NCBI RefSeq assembly: GCF_029867415.1
Contig: NC_081182.1
Coordinates: 11,662,646-11,726,645, forward strand
Reading direction: 5' to 3'
DNA: 64,000 bases
Origin: Vicia villosa
Lineage: Eukaryota > Streptophyta > Magnoliopsida > Fabales > Fabaceae
Shown here: in pieces, positions 11,459 through 22,336 of the stretch
Layout of the letters: every line of letters begins with the position of its first letter
Numbering within the stretch: position 1 is the stretch's first letter
Made by a program: the position numbers and the translations under genes
Notes under the pieces: generated by a model
Told to the model about the DNA's origin: nothing
Seen by the model: only the letters and a program-made list of their open reading frames with translations
Databases searched by the model: none

Positions 11459-11945
11459 TCAATGTAGGTGTTGTGCTCGAGGTGTTCAAACTATATAAAT
11501 TTCTATCCGAAGGAATGTTTTGTCAATATTTGCACTAAATATCCACGAGTGGAAGTTTTCTTTAAATTTGTCTGAAGGAATGTTTGGTCAATATTTGTAC
11601 TAAATATCCACCAGTGAAAGTTGCCTTTAAATCTGTCTGAAGAAACTTTTAATCAATTTTTATACTTAACATCCACTAGTGAAAGATTGTTAATTTTCTT
11701 CTTTAAAATAGATTAGAAAATAAATAATATTGATATCGACGTGTCAATGTAGGTGTTATGCTCGAGGTGTTCGGACTATATAAAATTTTGTCTGAAGGAA
11801 TGTTTGGTCAATATTTGCACTAAATATCCACCAGTGGAAGTTGTCTTTAAATCTGTCTGAAGGAACTTTTGGTCAATTTTTATACTTAACATCCACCAGT
11901 GGAAGATTGTTAATTTTCTTCTTTAAAATAGATTAGAAAAACAAA
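11459..11945 (+). repeat. Large tandem duplication with internal sub-repeats
   Basis: Two copies (about 11459-11725 and 11744-11945) each begin TCAATGTAGGTGTT. Each contains smaller units built around GGAATGTTTGGTCAATATTT and a palindromic core CCACCAGTGG or a variant. The left copy has one extra sub-unit of about 75 bp. No coding signal. Confidence 0.85.
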
Positions 11946-14241
11946 TATTATTGATGTACATACCCAAATATTTAAGATTCGGGTTCCATAACCGGAACAA
12001 GCGAAGAGTGAACTAAAAGCCTTCAAAAACAGAGGTGATAACTCCAATAACTCAGACTAGTTCCACACTATCCGGACCGGCCACTGTACCTCAACCCGCC
12101 TCATACGAGGACGAGAATACTTCTTCCATAACCTGGCCACCGGGTACCTTGTCATTGAACAACCAAGGGTTGTAACGATTCCGACGCATCAATGTCAGCC
12201 ATTACCAAGATTTGAAGGCTCACAGTGATGAAGGGTAGTTACACATTCATAGCTTTGTGTATAATAACCACTTAATATATAATTATATAAAATAAATATC
12301 AATGAAATTAAATAGGGAATTAAAACGGTCGAGTATAATCTCACCAAAAAAAACGGAGGATTATCATAAATGCTACAATTATGAATTTTGTTAAAACAAA
12401 ATTTAACAATCATTAATCAATTTATCTCATGTTAGAAATCTATGTATCCTCAACTTTTATAGTTACTCTTTTTTCAAATTTTCCACACTAACTGCAAATC
12501 AATTTTTTTTATTATTAAATATATATATATTTTTAAATAGTTGGGTATTATCTCACCAAATTTTTTTAAATCATTAATTAATTAACTTTATAAATAATTA
12601 TAATATTTTTAATATCATTAATTTTTAATATTGTAACAAAAAACTAAAAATCATACTTATTTCATTCATTTTTTCAATCATTAATTAAATAATACTATAA
12701 ACATAAATATTATAATTTTAAATTGATTGTAATAAATTTAATGACAACCAATCACTACATATCATTAAAAAAATAATAATTCTTATTAATTTTATGTATA
12801 ATAGTTAGCTAGGTATAACACTATTAATAATCCTTATTAGTTAATTTATTTTAAATTTAAAAATAAAAATGAATTTCTTTATGAGTTTATATTTTATTAA
12901 TTTGTTAAATAAATGCAAATTATTGTTATAAATGATTAATAATATTTTGTTTAAATTAAAAAATAAAATAATTGTAAGTAATTTAAGCAACACATATAAG
13001 GAATAGACATAGTAAAGATGCACATAAGTAAGGTATTACACATCATCATATCTTCATGTTATACTCACACTTTTACAACTTCATCAATACGCGACCACAT
13101 ATCTTCACATACAATACATCATTAAGCAACACAACTAAATCATTATGCAATGTCACATAGAATTTAATGCAACATCATAGACTCATGCATGCGGTACCAA
13201 GCTTCACTGATGACTTGGTCATCTTCAATCTCCAAAGATTCCCACCAATAGAATTGATTCCCGTTTGGAACCAGAACACTTCACTAGACCGAAGTCCTAA
13301 TCACCATCACTGGAAAGAAGTCCTAAACCATGCCATGAATGCAATGATACGCAACAACATATTTAATATGATCACCACTAGTCAACACGCATCATTATTC
13401 ATGAATCATCATAAGCATCATCATATCATCATAGTAATCCCAAAGAACATCATAACATCATCAATACATCATAATAATATCATAATAAACAAGACATTAT
13501 CATATCATCATCATAAACAACACAACATCATAATAACCAAATCGTCACTGTGATTCGACACGGAGAACCTATTTCCATTCTAACTTAGATCTTAGAATTA
13601 TACTCCTTATTCTTCATTTTAGTCTAACTACTTCAAGTTTATTGCGTTAGCTCACCTTAATCCGAGCTCTAGAACTAAAATTATGATCATTTTAAGAATG
13701 TCCAAAATAATCATCCAAACCTGCCATCTGTCGCCTAGCGACATCCTCCGTCACATGGAGACACTACTGTCGTGTCACCCGTTGCCCGGCGACACTAGGA
13801 GCGACACATTACATAAACTTCCTCTTTTCTGCCTCCCTTCACCCCTAACTTCGCTTGGAGAAGTTTTGTCGCCCGACGATACGACTCCCATTGCCCGGCG
13901 ATCTTGTGCGAACAGGGTTTTCATATTGCGATTTCTGCACTATACTAGTCCAAACTTCCTGCAATTTCATCATATTACAGTTCCTAAAACATCATATAAT
14001 CATGGGGTTTCATCATCTATCAATATCCTATAATCCTATACTCATTAAAAGTTTATCGCACTTAATTTAGTTTGAATGATAATTCTTGTATTTATAGATG
14101 ATATGGTAGAGTGAGAGCAACAAGGGCAGGTGGATGAAAATGGAACTGACGGCAACACTTGATAAAAGAGACCTCTCATAACAGAGAAAAAAAAGTGAAA
14201 AAAATACTAAATGGAATAGAGTGTTATCTAATAATGTATGT
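11946..14241. other. Noncoding, decayed repeat DNA
   Basis: AT-rich at 12240-13020, then CAT/ATC-rich at 13020-13560. The 13560-14060 part is GC-richer and carries repeated short dyads such as TGTCGCCTAGCGACA (near 13728). It has the look of old LTR sequence, but no coding block identifies the family. Short open frames at 13167-13553 and 13683-14033 show no recognisable domain. Confidence 0.4.
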
Positions 14242-14296
14242 TTTATTGTTTAGATTTGTAACTAATAAATAGATTAAAAGAATAGGTAAAATACTA
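14242..14296 (+). repeat. Direct repeat, right copy
   Basis: Partner of the repeat at 10551-10605, same orientation, ending AATAGGTAAAATACTATTTT. Confidence 0.8.
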
Positions 14297-14395
14297 TTTT
14301 TGGTTTTTTATTTTTACTTCGTAAGTTTATTTTATCCTTTCATTTTTTTTTCTAAAAAAAAATACCCTACGTTTATACATAAATTTTCTAGAATC

Positions 14396-14563
14396 ATGCC
14401 TCCCGAATTTAATGAACATCACTTGAACTGGGGTTACCCTACTTTCATGCCTTTGGTTGAACTACATGATTCTGAAAAGGGATTTGTTCTGAAGGATATT
14501 TGTATTAATGTGAATCAAATTATAGAGATGATTATTTTAAAAAAAAAAATCAATGGTCTATAA
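14396..14563 (+). pseudogene. MATH (TRAF-like) domain fragment
   Basis: About 55 codons contain LNWGYPTFMPLVELHD followed by KGFVLKDICI. This is the pattern of the central part of a plant MATH domain (W-G-x-T-x-F-x-P-L-x-E-L, then G-[FY]-x-x-x-D), as found in UBP12/13 ubiquitin proteases and stand-alone MATH proteins. Nothing recognisable precedes or follows it and the frame ends in a poly-Lys stretch, so it is a captured or decayed gene piece. Confidence 0.6.
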
Positions 14564-14884
14564 CAGAACATGTGGTATCTAAGGGACCATTAAGGACATA
14601 ACTGCGAATATTCCTAGTTCCTTCTCTTCCTCTTCCCCTTCCCCTTCTTCCTCAGACATGGTATTTGCGATAATAGTTTTTCATTAACATAATTATCTTC
14701 CTGACCATTGAGAACATTATCAAAGGTGTGGCTTGTGCCAGTAGATGTAACTGCTGCACTAAAAATAAAAATAAAAATAATATATATATGCAATGACAAA
14801 ATCTATATTACTTTTTAAAAAAGAGAAAAATAAAATAAATTGTAATGTTAAAAGTAATTTCTACAGTTTCTGTTCTACTTGTTT

Positions 14885-15050
14885 TATATTAGCAAAACTA
14901 ATATTATTATGTAATGAATTCATTGATAATGTCCTTAATGAGATAGGTTTTCCAACTAAGCTTGTTAATGTTATTATGCAAGCAAATAGATCTACCAAGC
15001 TTACTTTTAAACTCAAAAAGGAATGGTGGATTGAGGGGAGTTATCCATGA
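14885..15050 (+). pseudogene. Possible LINE reverse transcriptase scrap
   Basis: The translated stretch NVLNEIGFPTKLVNVIMQ followed by RSTKLTFK resembles the segment after the first catalytic region of plant LINE reverse transcriptases (LxExGFPxxxxxxIMxxxxS). It is too short to assign with confidence, and no FADD block follows. Confidence 0.4.
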
Positions 15051-15199
15051 TATTTTAGTATCATGGGAAGGAGGTAAAGTTAGTAGGGGAAGGAAGTAAT
15101 AGGTAAACTCAAAAAAGGAATGGTGGATTGAGAGGTGTTATCCATGATATTTCAGTATCAGGGGAAGGAGGTAAAGTTAGTAGGGGAAGGAAGTAATAG
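15009..15199 (+). repeat. Tandem duplication of about 95 bp
   Basis: The unit beginning AAACTCAAAAAGGAATGGTG occurs at 15009 and again at 15104. Both copies share GGAAGGAGGTAAAGTTAGTA and differ at only a few positions, so the duplication is recent. Confidence 0.88.
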
Positions 15200-15289
15200 G
15201 AAGGGCAATGTGAAGTAAGGGTTGAGCAGTATGCTTAGTTTACATGAGTCTATGATCGAGACAGGAGAAAGACTTGTGGTGACATGCGC

Positions 15290-16070
15290 TGGAGGAATGA
15301 ATAAAGTCTGAACAGAACTCTGGGATAAATTTCCTACTGTGTTTAAGGAAAAGTGGGATTACCTCCTACACGAAAACAAGTTCATTGCATCAATCTCATG
15401 CCAAGTAAAGGTCCTGTTAGTATAAGGCCCTACTGATATCCGCATTATCAAAAGGAGGAGATAGAGAGGCAAGTGCAGGAGATGCTGGAAACAAGAATTA
15501 TCAGGCCTAGCACCAGTGCTTTTTCAAGTCCAGTTCCGTTAGTAAGTCAGGGTAATTGTCTCGGACAAATACCCTATTCCGGTAGTAGATGAATTATTGG
15601 ATGAATTATTTGGGTCTAAGGTGTTTTCCAAGATAGATCTTAAACCAGGATATCATCAAATAAGGATAGTGAAAAGAAGAGAAGGTGTAGTATTTATGGC
15701 ATGTGATATCCGGCCAAGGGGTAGCAGCGGGTCCTTCTAAGATTCAATGTGTCCAAGAAAGGTGTAAGAGGGTTCTTGGGCCTGATGGGATATTACAGAA
15801 AGTTTGTTAAGGATTACGGGAAGTAGAAAAGCGATTAACAGAATTGACTAAGAAAGGAAATTTTCATCGGGGTAAGGAAGCAGCTGAAGCTTTTAAAAAG
15901 CTAAAGGATGTGATGACTCAACCTCCTGTCTTGACTCTGCCTAATTTCAAACTTCCCTTTGAAGTAGAATGTGATGCATTAGGGAGGGGGTATAGGGGTT
16001 GTACTGATGCAAAACAGACAGCCTATTACTTATTTCAGCAAGGCTTTGTCGGGGGGCAACTTGGCTAAAT
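15290..16070 (+). pseudogene. Ty3/gypsy reverse transcriptase/RNase H remnant
   Basis: Several frames together give gypsy pol blocks in order: an IxRPY-like strip near 15420, ERQVQEMLET and a gap-filled SAFSSPVPLVS near 15480-15545, DKYPIPVVDELLDELFGSKV at about 15563-15625 followed by FSKIDLKPGYHQIR, then FKKLKDVMTQPPVLTLPNF at about 15890-15950 of the RNase H linker. Frameshifts and stops separate the blocks and the catalytic YxDD block is missing. It is dead retroelement DNA on the + strand. Confidence 0.8.
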
Positions 16071-16098
16071 CAGTTTATGAAAATGGATTTAAGGGAAA

Positions 16099-16285
16099 AT
16101 GTCAACAGCTAACCTCAGTGCTCCTGTCACCATTACGGGGCTGTGTGATACTGAATGGGCCTCTGACCTAGAGTGTTGTGTGACAATCACAGTGCTGCTG
16201 TGTCACATGCTCACAATCCAGTGTTACACTCAAGAACAAAACATATGGAACTTGACATTTTCCATGTTAGATAGAAGGTCAAACA
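16099..16285 (+). pseudogene. Ty1/copia RNase H remnant
   Basis: Translated pieces GLCDTEWASDLE and, in another frame, RTKHMELDIFHVR match the copia RNase H end (GYxDADWA... and NKHIEIDxHFVR). Frames shift between them. It abuts the gypsy remnant on its left and is a separate element scrap. Confidence 0.65.
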
Positions 16286-16382
16286 AAAAATCTCTCTATA
16301 TTTCAATCTCTCTCTTCTTCTTTACTCTATGATTTATCATACTTCTAACCTTCTTAACTAAAAACATAACATAATTAAATAT

Positions 16383-16434
16383 TGATAGGACTAACAGAAC
16401 AAAATTATAGAGAAAGGGAAATTGCAAGGAACTT
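16383..16434 (-). repeat. Gypsy 3' LTR remnant
   Basis: The 52-bp match to the 5' LTR end at 19113 stops abruptly at 16434, where copia-derived DNA begins. Confidence 0.75.
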
Positions 16435-16476
16435 GGACAGGGATCAGATTAGTGTGTGAGGCAGGCAACCTGTTAA

Positions 16477-16956
16477 TTAGATAAACTGCAGTATGGAATG
16501 CATGATCCTTAAAATGATAGGGAAGAGAAGCTTGAGACAACAAGGACAAACCTTTCTCAACAATATCTTTATGTTTTCTTTTAACAACCCTATTCTGACG
16601 GTGAGTGTGAGGGCAAATAAGTCGGTGGAGAACCCCATTCCAATGACACTAGGGAGAAGCGAAGTGGAAAGTGACGATTGAAGCCACGAGAGGAGCAATT
16701 GATCTTGCACTTCCCACGCAGTGAATGCAGGATTCACGTTACCAGCAAGACGGTCTGCTTCGGATAAGTACTTGTCAGGAATTCGCGGAGCAACACAATA
16801 ATGATGAAGACGGTGCGCTCGGAGCACCGGTTCAACCTGCTGCAGCCACACTAAATAGTTCTTATCATCTAGTTTTTCTGTAAATTTATAGTTGAAAGTA
16901 GCGAAAGGAATACTCGATGCCATAGATGAGAGCGTCAGTGATGACAGACTCGCCAT
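16477..16956 (-). pseudogene. Ty1/copia gag N-terminal fragment
   Basis: Starting at ATG 16956, the frame holds KLDDKNYLVWLQQVEPVLRA and later WEVQDQLLLSWLQSSLS. These are hallmarks of plant copia gag (DUF4219/Retrotran_gag_3 region), normally the first part of a polyprotein above 1300 residues. After about residue 110 the similarity is lost and the frame soon ends. A leader with a primer-site-like TATGGTATTCATAG lies just upstream (about 17040), next to the LTR. Confidence 0.8.
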
Positions 16957-17049
16957 TAGAGAAACACGACAAGTTTGAAGTAGAAGACGAAAATATAGGA
17001 TCTATGAAGCCACGGTGGAGGCGAAAAAAGCTATGAATACCATAATAGA

Positions 17050-17366
17050 TTTAGAAATTTATATAATGTGAATCTGTTTTTAATTGATTTGGAATGGAGC
17101 GTGATGCTTTATTTATACAAGAAAAAGTTTGAACATTCAAATTCTACATTTAAGGATGACCTTCCTTATTCTAATATATTAAAGCCCAACCTCCACTGGT
17201 GGAAGTTTAATGTAAAACATGACTTTTTTTATTCTGTTCAATTAAAGCCTAACCTCCACTAGTGGAAGTGTAGTGAAAAATAGGACTTATCATATTCTCT
17301 ATTAAAGCCTAACCTCCACTAGTGGAAGTGTAGTGGAAAACAGGACTCATCATATTCTCTATTACA
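17050..17366 (-). repeat. Copia LTR with triplicated 60-bp unit
   Basis: The region runs from next to the primer-site-like sequence to a TGTAATAG start, read on the minus strand from 17366. Inside are three head-to-tail units: 17178-17240 (63 bp), 17241-17300 and 17301-17360 (60 bp each). Each starts ATTAAAGCC and contains the palindrome CCACTAGTGG or CCACTGGTGG. Confidence 0.75.
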
Positions 17367-18238
17367 CATGGAGAATTCCATGAAGTCGGACAACTTCTTT
17401 GGTGAAAGTTTCAGTCAAAGATCTTGCAGAATAGGAACGCTTAAGAAGGATGAAATGAGCATATTTGGACATCCTATCTACCACCATAAAAATAGCATTT
17501 AAATCCCTTGGACTTTGGAAGGCCAATAATGAAGTCCATAGAAATATCTGCCCACACTTGATTCGGTATTGGAAGCGGTTGGAGAAGACCACCTGTTGTT
17601 GAAGTTGCATACTTGTCGCATTGACAGACAGTACATTTCTGCACAAAATTCTGCATGTCCTTCTTCATAGCAATCCAATATAAATCAGCAGCCAAACGAC
17701 GATAAGTGCGATAAAACCTGGAATGCCCACCCTGAGGGGTACTGTGAAATTCCTTGAGAATTATAGGATCAAAAGTAGATAAAGCAGACATAACTAATCT
17801 ATCATGATAAAAAAGAACCCCATTCTGTAGTGTAAACCCAGGTTTTGTGGTTTCCCCCTTTTGTAAAGCCAAAATGATTGCCTGTAATGTTGGATCCTGT
17901 TGTACGTCTTCATGGACAGCCTTGAAATCTAACCATTCAGGACTGAAAATCATAATATGAAGTGTTGACCTGTCATCTGAATCAGCAAGGGCCGCCATGG
18001 TGTTGTTTGGGGAAGTATCAAACTGACGAGACAACGCATCAGCACCCTTATTCTTAATACCAAGTTTATAGACTACATCAAATTGATATCTCCAAAGCTT
18101 AGCCACCCAATTTTGTTGATCCATTGTGGTTATACGTTGCTGCATTAATTGTTTCAAACTCTTTTGATTTGTACACACCGTGAACTTGTTCCCTATGAGA
18201 TATGGGCGCCAATGTTGGATTGCAAGCGCCACAGCCAT
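17364..18238 (-). pseudogene. Gypsy RNase H and integrase remnant
   Basis: The frame opens in RNase H (ALAIQHWRPYLIGNKFTVCT, then DALSRQ). It continues through the integrase zinc finger (H near HSTPQGGHS, then CTVCQCDKY) to the core start WADISMDFIIGLPKS. A frameshift near 17500 moves the frame to FMVVDRMSKYAHFILLKRSY and then VVRLHGI, after which the copia LTR begins. The integrase core is therefore both shifted and truncated. Confidence 0.85.
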
Positions 18239-18275
18239 TAATTATTTTTCATATGCTGATTTGTTTAAATTACGA

Positions 18276-19057
18276 TCACTTAGACCCTTTTTGACAGTGG
18301 TCAACAATCTCCTGTGAAGACAGACTACTCACAGTTCTGTCACGCCAATTTCCAGTGCTGGCAGTATGAGTTTTGCTTGGTCCAAAACCAGACATTTCAC
18401 GCGGACCACCTGTTGATTTTCGTCTTGAAAAACGATCACGATTGTCTTTATTATTACCAATCATAACCCAATCGCCATTTCTGCCTTCATTCTGTGTGAC
18501 AACCTTATTACCAAAAACAGGTTGGGACACTGACCCATGTGACCTTTGCGGTGTCCATTTTCTTCGGCCTTCTACCAATTCACGTCTACTGCTCGAGCCA
18601 CATTCATTAACTTCGCTCTTGAGATAGGACCCATAGCAATCATGTTGCGAACCTTTCCCCTGATTTTTCCCTTCAAACCATGAACGAAATAACCCAAATA
18701 TTGGTCAGTGGGTAATCGGGGCAGTTCCTTCCTGTTGAAGTGCAGAAATTTGTTCAAATACATTCCCGTCACTTACACCACCATACCTCTCAAGAAGTGC
18801 ATCTTTCAAATTCTCCCATGTTAATGTTTCATTCTCCTCCATGTAGCCCATAATTATTTTTTTTTGTACCAACTGAGTACTGACCCATGATCGTGCGATG
18901 ATTCTTCCATATCCTTCTCCTTATTCGAATTTAATAAAGATTTGATCTTCTCCTGATTGTCTTTATTTTGATTCTGCATTTTATGCAAAGAAACCTCCAA
19001 AGTTGCGATTTTCTCTCCAAGTGCAGTCACTTGGGCCTCCATCTTCTTCGGTGGCAT
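18276..19057 (-). pseudogene. Gypsy gag remnant
   Basis: Three adjacent frames form a broken gag. The N-terminus starts MPPKKMEAQVTALGEKIATL, a coiled-coil-like start typical of chromovirus-type gag. Next comes a central piece with FNRKELPRLPTDQYLGYFVH and GLKGKIRGKVRN, then a basic linker ending VEGRRKWTPQ. Frameshifts separate them, and no zinc knuckle or protease follows. Confidence 0.7.
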
Positions 19058-19112
19058 CCAGTTTTAGAAATTCACTGACTCCGTCTTGAGAATCCGATAG
19101 GTCGGACCAATT

Positions 19113-19385
19113 TGATAGGACGAACAAAACAGAATTATAGAGAATGGGAAATTGCAAGGAACTTGCGATTTTTCATTGACAAACAAAGGAAATACAATCT
19201 GAAAAAACTACAAGAGCAGTTTGCTCTCTCAGAAGATAACTTCTTCTAACCTAATAACTTCCAAATAAACTTCTCACATAACATAAAAGACAATAAACAA
19301 CAAACTTAAATACAATCCACAACATCAGTCAATAACCGCTAATAACTAACTATTTGAATTTAAAGTAACACAATAATATTACATT
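19113..19385 (-). repeat. Gypsy 5' LTR remnant
   Basis: Begins TGATAGGACGAAC next to the gag leader and extends to about 19385 as AT-rich noncoding DNA. The outer edge is approximate. Confidence 0.55.
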
Positions 19386-19391
19386 ACTTTT

Positions 19392-21057
19392 TTATTTTAT
19401 TACTCCTTTGATAAACCCTCCAAATGACGGGTTTACCCTTCTCCTTAGTCTGTGTGCTATCAAATATTTACCCGAAGGCGTTGTCTGCTGGTAACTGGAT
19501 GCTCCAACTTCAACTTCCTCCTGGTAACTGAATGCTCCAATTTCAAAATCGGTTCCCTCTTCCGTAGGCCTATCATTATTTAATGTTGGTGTTGAAGAAT
19601 TCTGATCAGTTCCCTCTTCCTCCACCTCTCTCGTAGGCCTCTCATTATTTAATGGTGTTGTTGAAGAATTCAGATTCCATTCCACCTCCATACTTGCCTC
19701 ACTTGCCTCTGACACCAACCGATTTCGTCTCATCTCCCAATTTGATTCGAATTCCATTAATGTAGTAGATGTATTGATGAGATGAACCCAATATCCAATG
19801 GGATTCAGGTCAAGATCTCCTTCAAACAATTGTTTGGGGACTAGATGTGGACGGTGAGGTATGTGATTACTTCCTCCAATCACATGTGTAATTGATTTTG
19901 CTATATCAATTTGTGACTTATAGGGGTGAACTTTAACATCCTTGTAAGGCATCCAGATTATCTGAAAAGAAAAAAACTTATATATAATATATCAATTAAT
20001 TCTCACAATAAAAAAACATATGTACGTGATTTTTCTCTACCTTTCTTCATCTGTTTTGTTATACAATCTTACACTAAGAGATAACTAACAAGAAAGAAAA
20101 AAAACTGAAAAGGAATGTAGTCAATATAAAGAAACTCACATTTTCTTCTGTCTGTTGATTTAAAAAAATTAAGATTTCTTCTTGAGTCGAACTGTTATGG
20201 CTGTCAAAGGATGGGGGTCCAGAAATTTAACGAAGGTATTTACTCCTAAGTGGAATATCTTTTGTCTGACATCTGACTGGGTGTTTCGTATAGCATATTT
20301 GAAGGAGTTTTGGCATCCTAAGAAACGCAAATACCTAAAAAAAAGGAGACAATTTTTTTAAAAAATAAATAAATTAAAGATCACATAAACATTAAAAAAA
20401 ATTGGAAAAAAAATATGTTGAAAAAATTACCATCAATGCGAAGGTGCATCCGCCAATTTTAATTTTTTCTTTCGAAAGCCGTACATCATGGTCACCCAAG
20501 ATGCAGCTCCCCAGGCATACAATTTGATTTTTTTATGTCCTCAAGAAAGGACAGATATCCATTGCGAACCTTAGCCTTCAGAGCTTCTTGAATAATAAGA
20601 CAAGATATACCAAGAAGAGCTGTTGCACAACATGCTTGTTCCACATCTTCATCAGGGGATTCATCCGTAACCTTATTGATGATCTCAACCAAATTGGTAT
20701 TGGTGATATAACCGTCAACGGATGGAAACCCAATTCGTTATCGTTAAAGTTATCAGGAAACATAATTGGTTCACCATCAATCGGTAAGCCAGTTATCATC
20801 AACACATCTTCTAGGCCAAAATAGATTTTTGTTTGGCTTAGGTTAAATGTATTGTTTTCATGGTCAAAACATGTATTAAGAGCAACCAAAAGAGGCTGAC
20901 ATTGTTTGGCTGATCGAATTTTATTGTTCTTTATTACCTTATTAAATAACTTGTCGAAACCTGACCCTTTCAACAAATATTTTACTTTCTTGGGCAAATC
21001 GAATGCTGTAAAGTAGTTCAATCGCTCTCTGAATTCCAGTTTACTACTATTTTCCAT
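19392..21057 (-). pseudogene. Plant mobile domain (MAIN-like) pseudogene
   Basis: From ATG 21057 the frame gives KVKYLLKGSGFDKLFN and FGLEDVLMITGLPIDGEPIM, the signature of the aminotransferase-like plant mobile domain (PMD) of MAIN/MAIL proteins and of transposon-linked relatives. A one-base shift near 20720 moves it to VDGYITNTNLVEIINK. A second near 20505 is needed to read YAWGAASWVTMMYGF, a strongly conserved PMD block. A possible GT-AG intron (20335-20430) precedes YLRFLGCQNSFKYA. The last part, 19952-19392, has MPYKDVKVHPYK, then an acidic repetitive tail with two EEVEVGASSYQ-like units. At least two shifts make it a pseudogene. It sits between retroelement remnants. Confidence 0.7.
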
Positions 21058-22336
21058 TTTAAAATATTTGCAAACGTTGAAAGCGAAAAAAGAAACAAAA
21101 ATTAGAAAGCTAGAAACAATGAAAAAAGCATGAGTCAAACACAAATACAAGATAATACTCCCATGCTTCAAAACAACTACAACAAGAAGAAAATGACAAA
21201 TAACAATAATAATAGTAAGTTAGTTTAAACAAGTTGCTGACTGCCTCACTAAAGCACTAACTCAGACACGACCCAACCAACTCAAAGACAAACTTGGGGT
21301 GACACTGTCAATCATTGTAATTAGTGTAATTACCAACCAATTACTGTCAGTATTATTTGTTACCTTATTTACTTGTAATATCTTAATGCTAGCCATAATT
21401 ATAGGATCATGTATTGCTAGCATCTTTTATATATGTACACTGTATTCATTAAGATCAAATATATCACAGTTTATCTTTCATTATATTTTCTAACTATGAG
21501 GGTGTTTGCCAAAGATAGCGGACGGAAGACGGAATACCCTAAACAAGTTCTTTAGTATATATTATTTACACTTGGGAAATGCTAAACAGTGTGCCTGCCC
21601 CTGGACCAGAGTTATTAATTCCAGATAGCGGAGCGAGGCAGCCAACCACAAAAATGGGGTAGTATAATCAGAAATTTCAATGACAATCAGAATAGTCAAT
21701 CTCAATTAGAATTACAATGACAATCAGAAATTATCCCAATTTCAATCAAAACAAAATAGCATAATGAGAAATGATCACCAATTGCTTCAAAAATAAAATG
21801 GAAATAGATGAATACCTCCTGAGTTGAAGTGTGAAGATGGAGAAGTTGAAGTATGGAGAAGTTGAAGTGTGCGAATGTCAACAGCGTACGAACAAGCAGC
21901 GAACGGCGGCGGCGTGCGAATTTGTGAGGGTATACGAATGAACAATATCACAAGCGGTTTTGACAGTCAATGCAGTTAAAAAATTCAAAATCATTGTTTT
22001 ATGTCAATAAAATTTTACACAATCATCATTTTAAATCATTGTTTTATGTCAATAAAATTTTACACAATCATCATTTTCTTCAATTTTAAAATAAAATTAT
22101 GTCAATAAAATTTTACACAATCCTCATTTTCTTCAATTTTAAAATAAAAGGTATTTTTGTTCAAAAAATAAAAATAAAAGGTATTTAATATTTTTATATT
22201 GTATTTAGATTTAGATGTAGATTATGTAATATTAAGAATTTATATTGATTTTCACAAAATTTGATGCTTATGTGGCATTCTTTCAAAGTTTTTCAATCTA
22301 AGCCAGGCTTTCTAATTTTTTAAATATTTTATAAAA
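21058..22336. other. AT-rich noncoding region
   Basis: The upstream flank of the PMD pseudogene. A GC-richer island at 21530-21660 and 21870-21960 has no recognisable coding content. A short tandem array lies at 21989-22150. Confidence 0.5.
21989..22150 (+). repeat. Tandem array, about 45-bp unit
   Basis: The unit with ATGTCAATAAAATTTTACAC occurs at 21989, 22034 and, with a diverged start, about 22095. The last copy carries an extra CTTCAATTTTAAAATAAAA segment that is also present after the second copy. Confidence 0.85.

Larger units (their letters stand above)
16383..19385 (-). mobile_element. Chimeric gypsy element carrying a copia insertion
   Basis: Both ends share TGATAGGAC followed by GGGAAATTGCAAGGAACTTG (16383-16434 and 19113-19166), the LTR ends of one minus-strand gypsy element. 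From right to left: LTR, gag, then directly RNase H and integrase (protease and reverse transcriptase are missing), then a copia LTR, leader and gag, then the gypsy LTR remnant. The gypsy integrase frame ends where the copia LTR begins. Neither element is complete. Confidence 0.75.
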
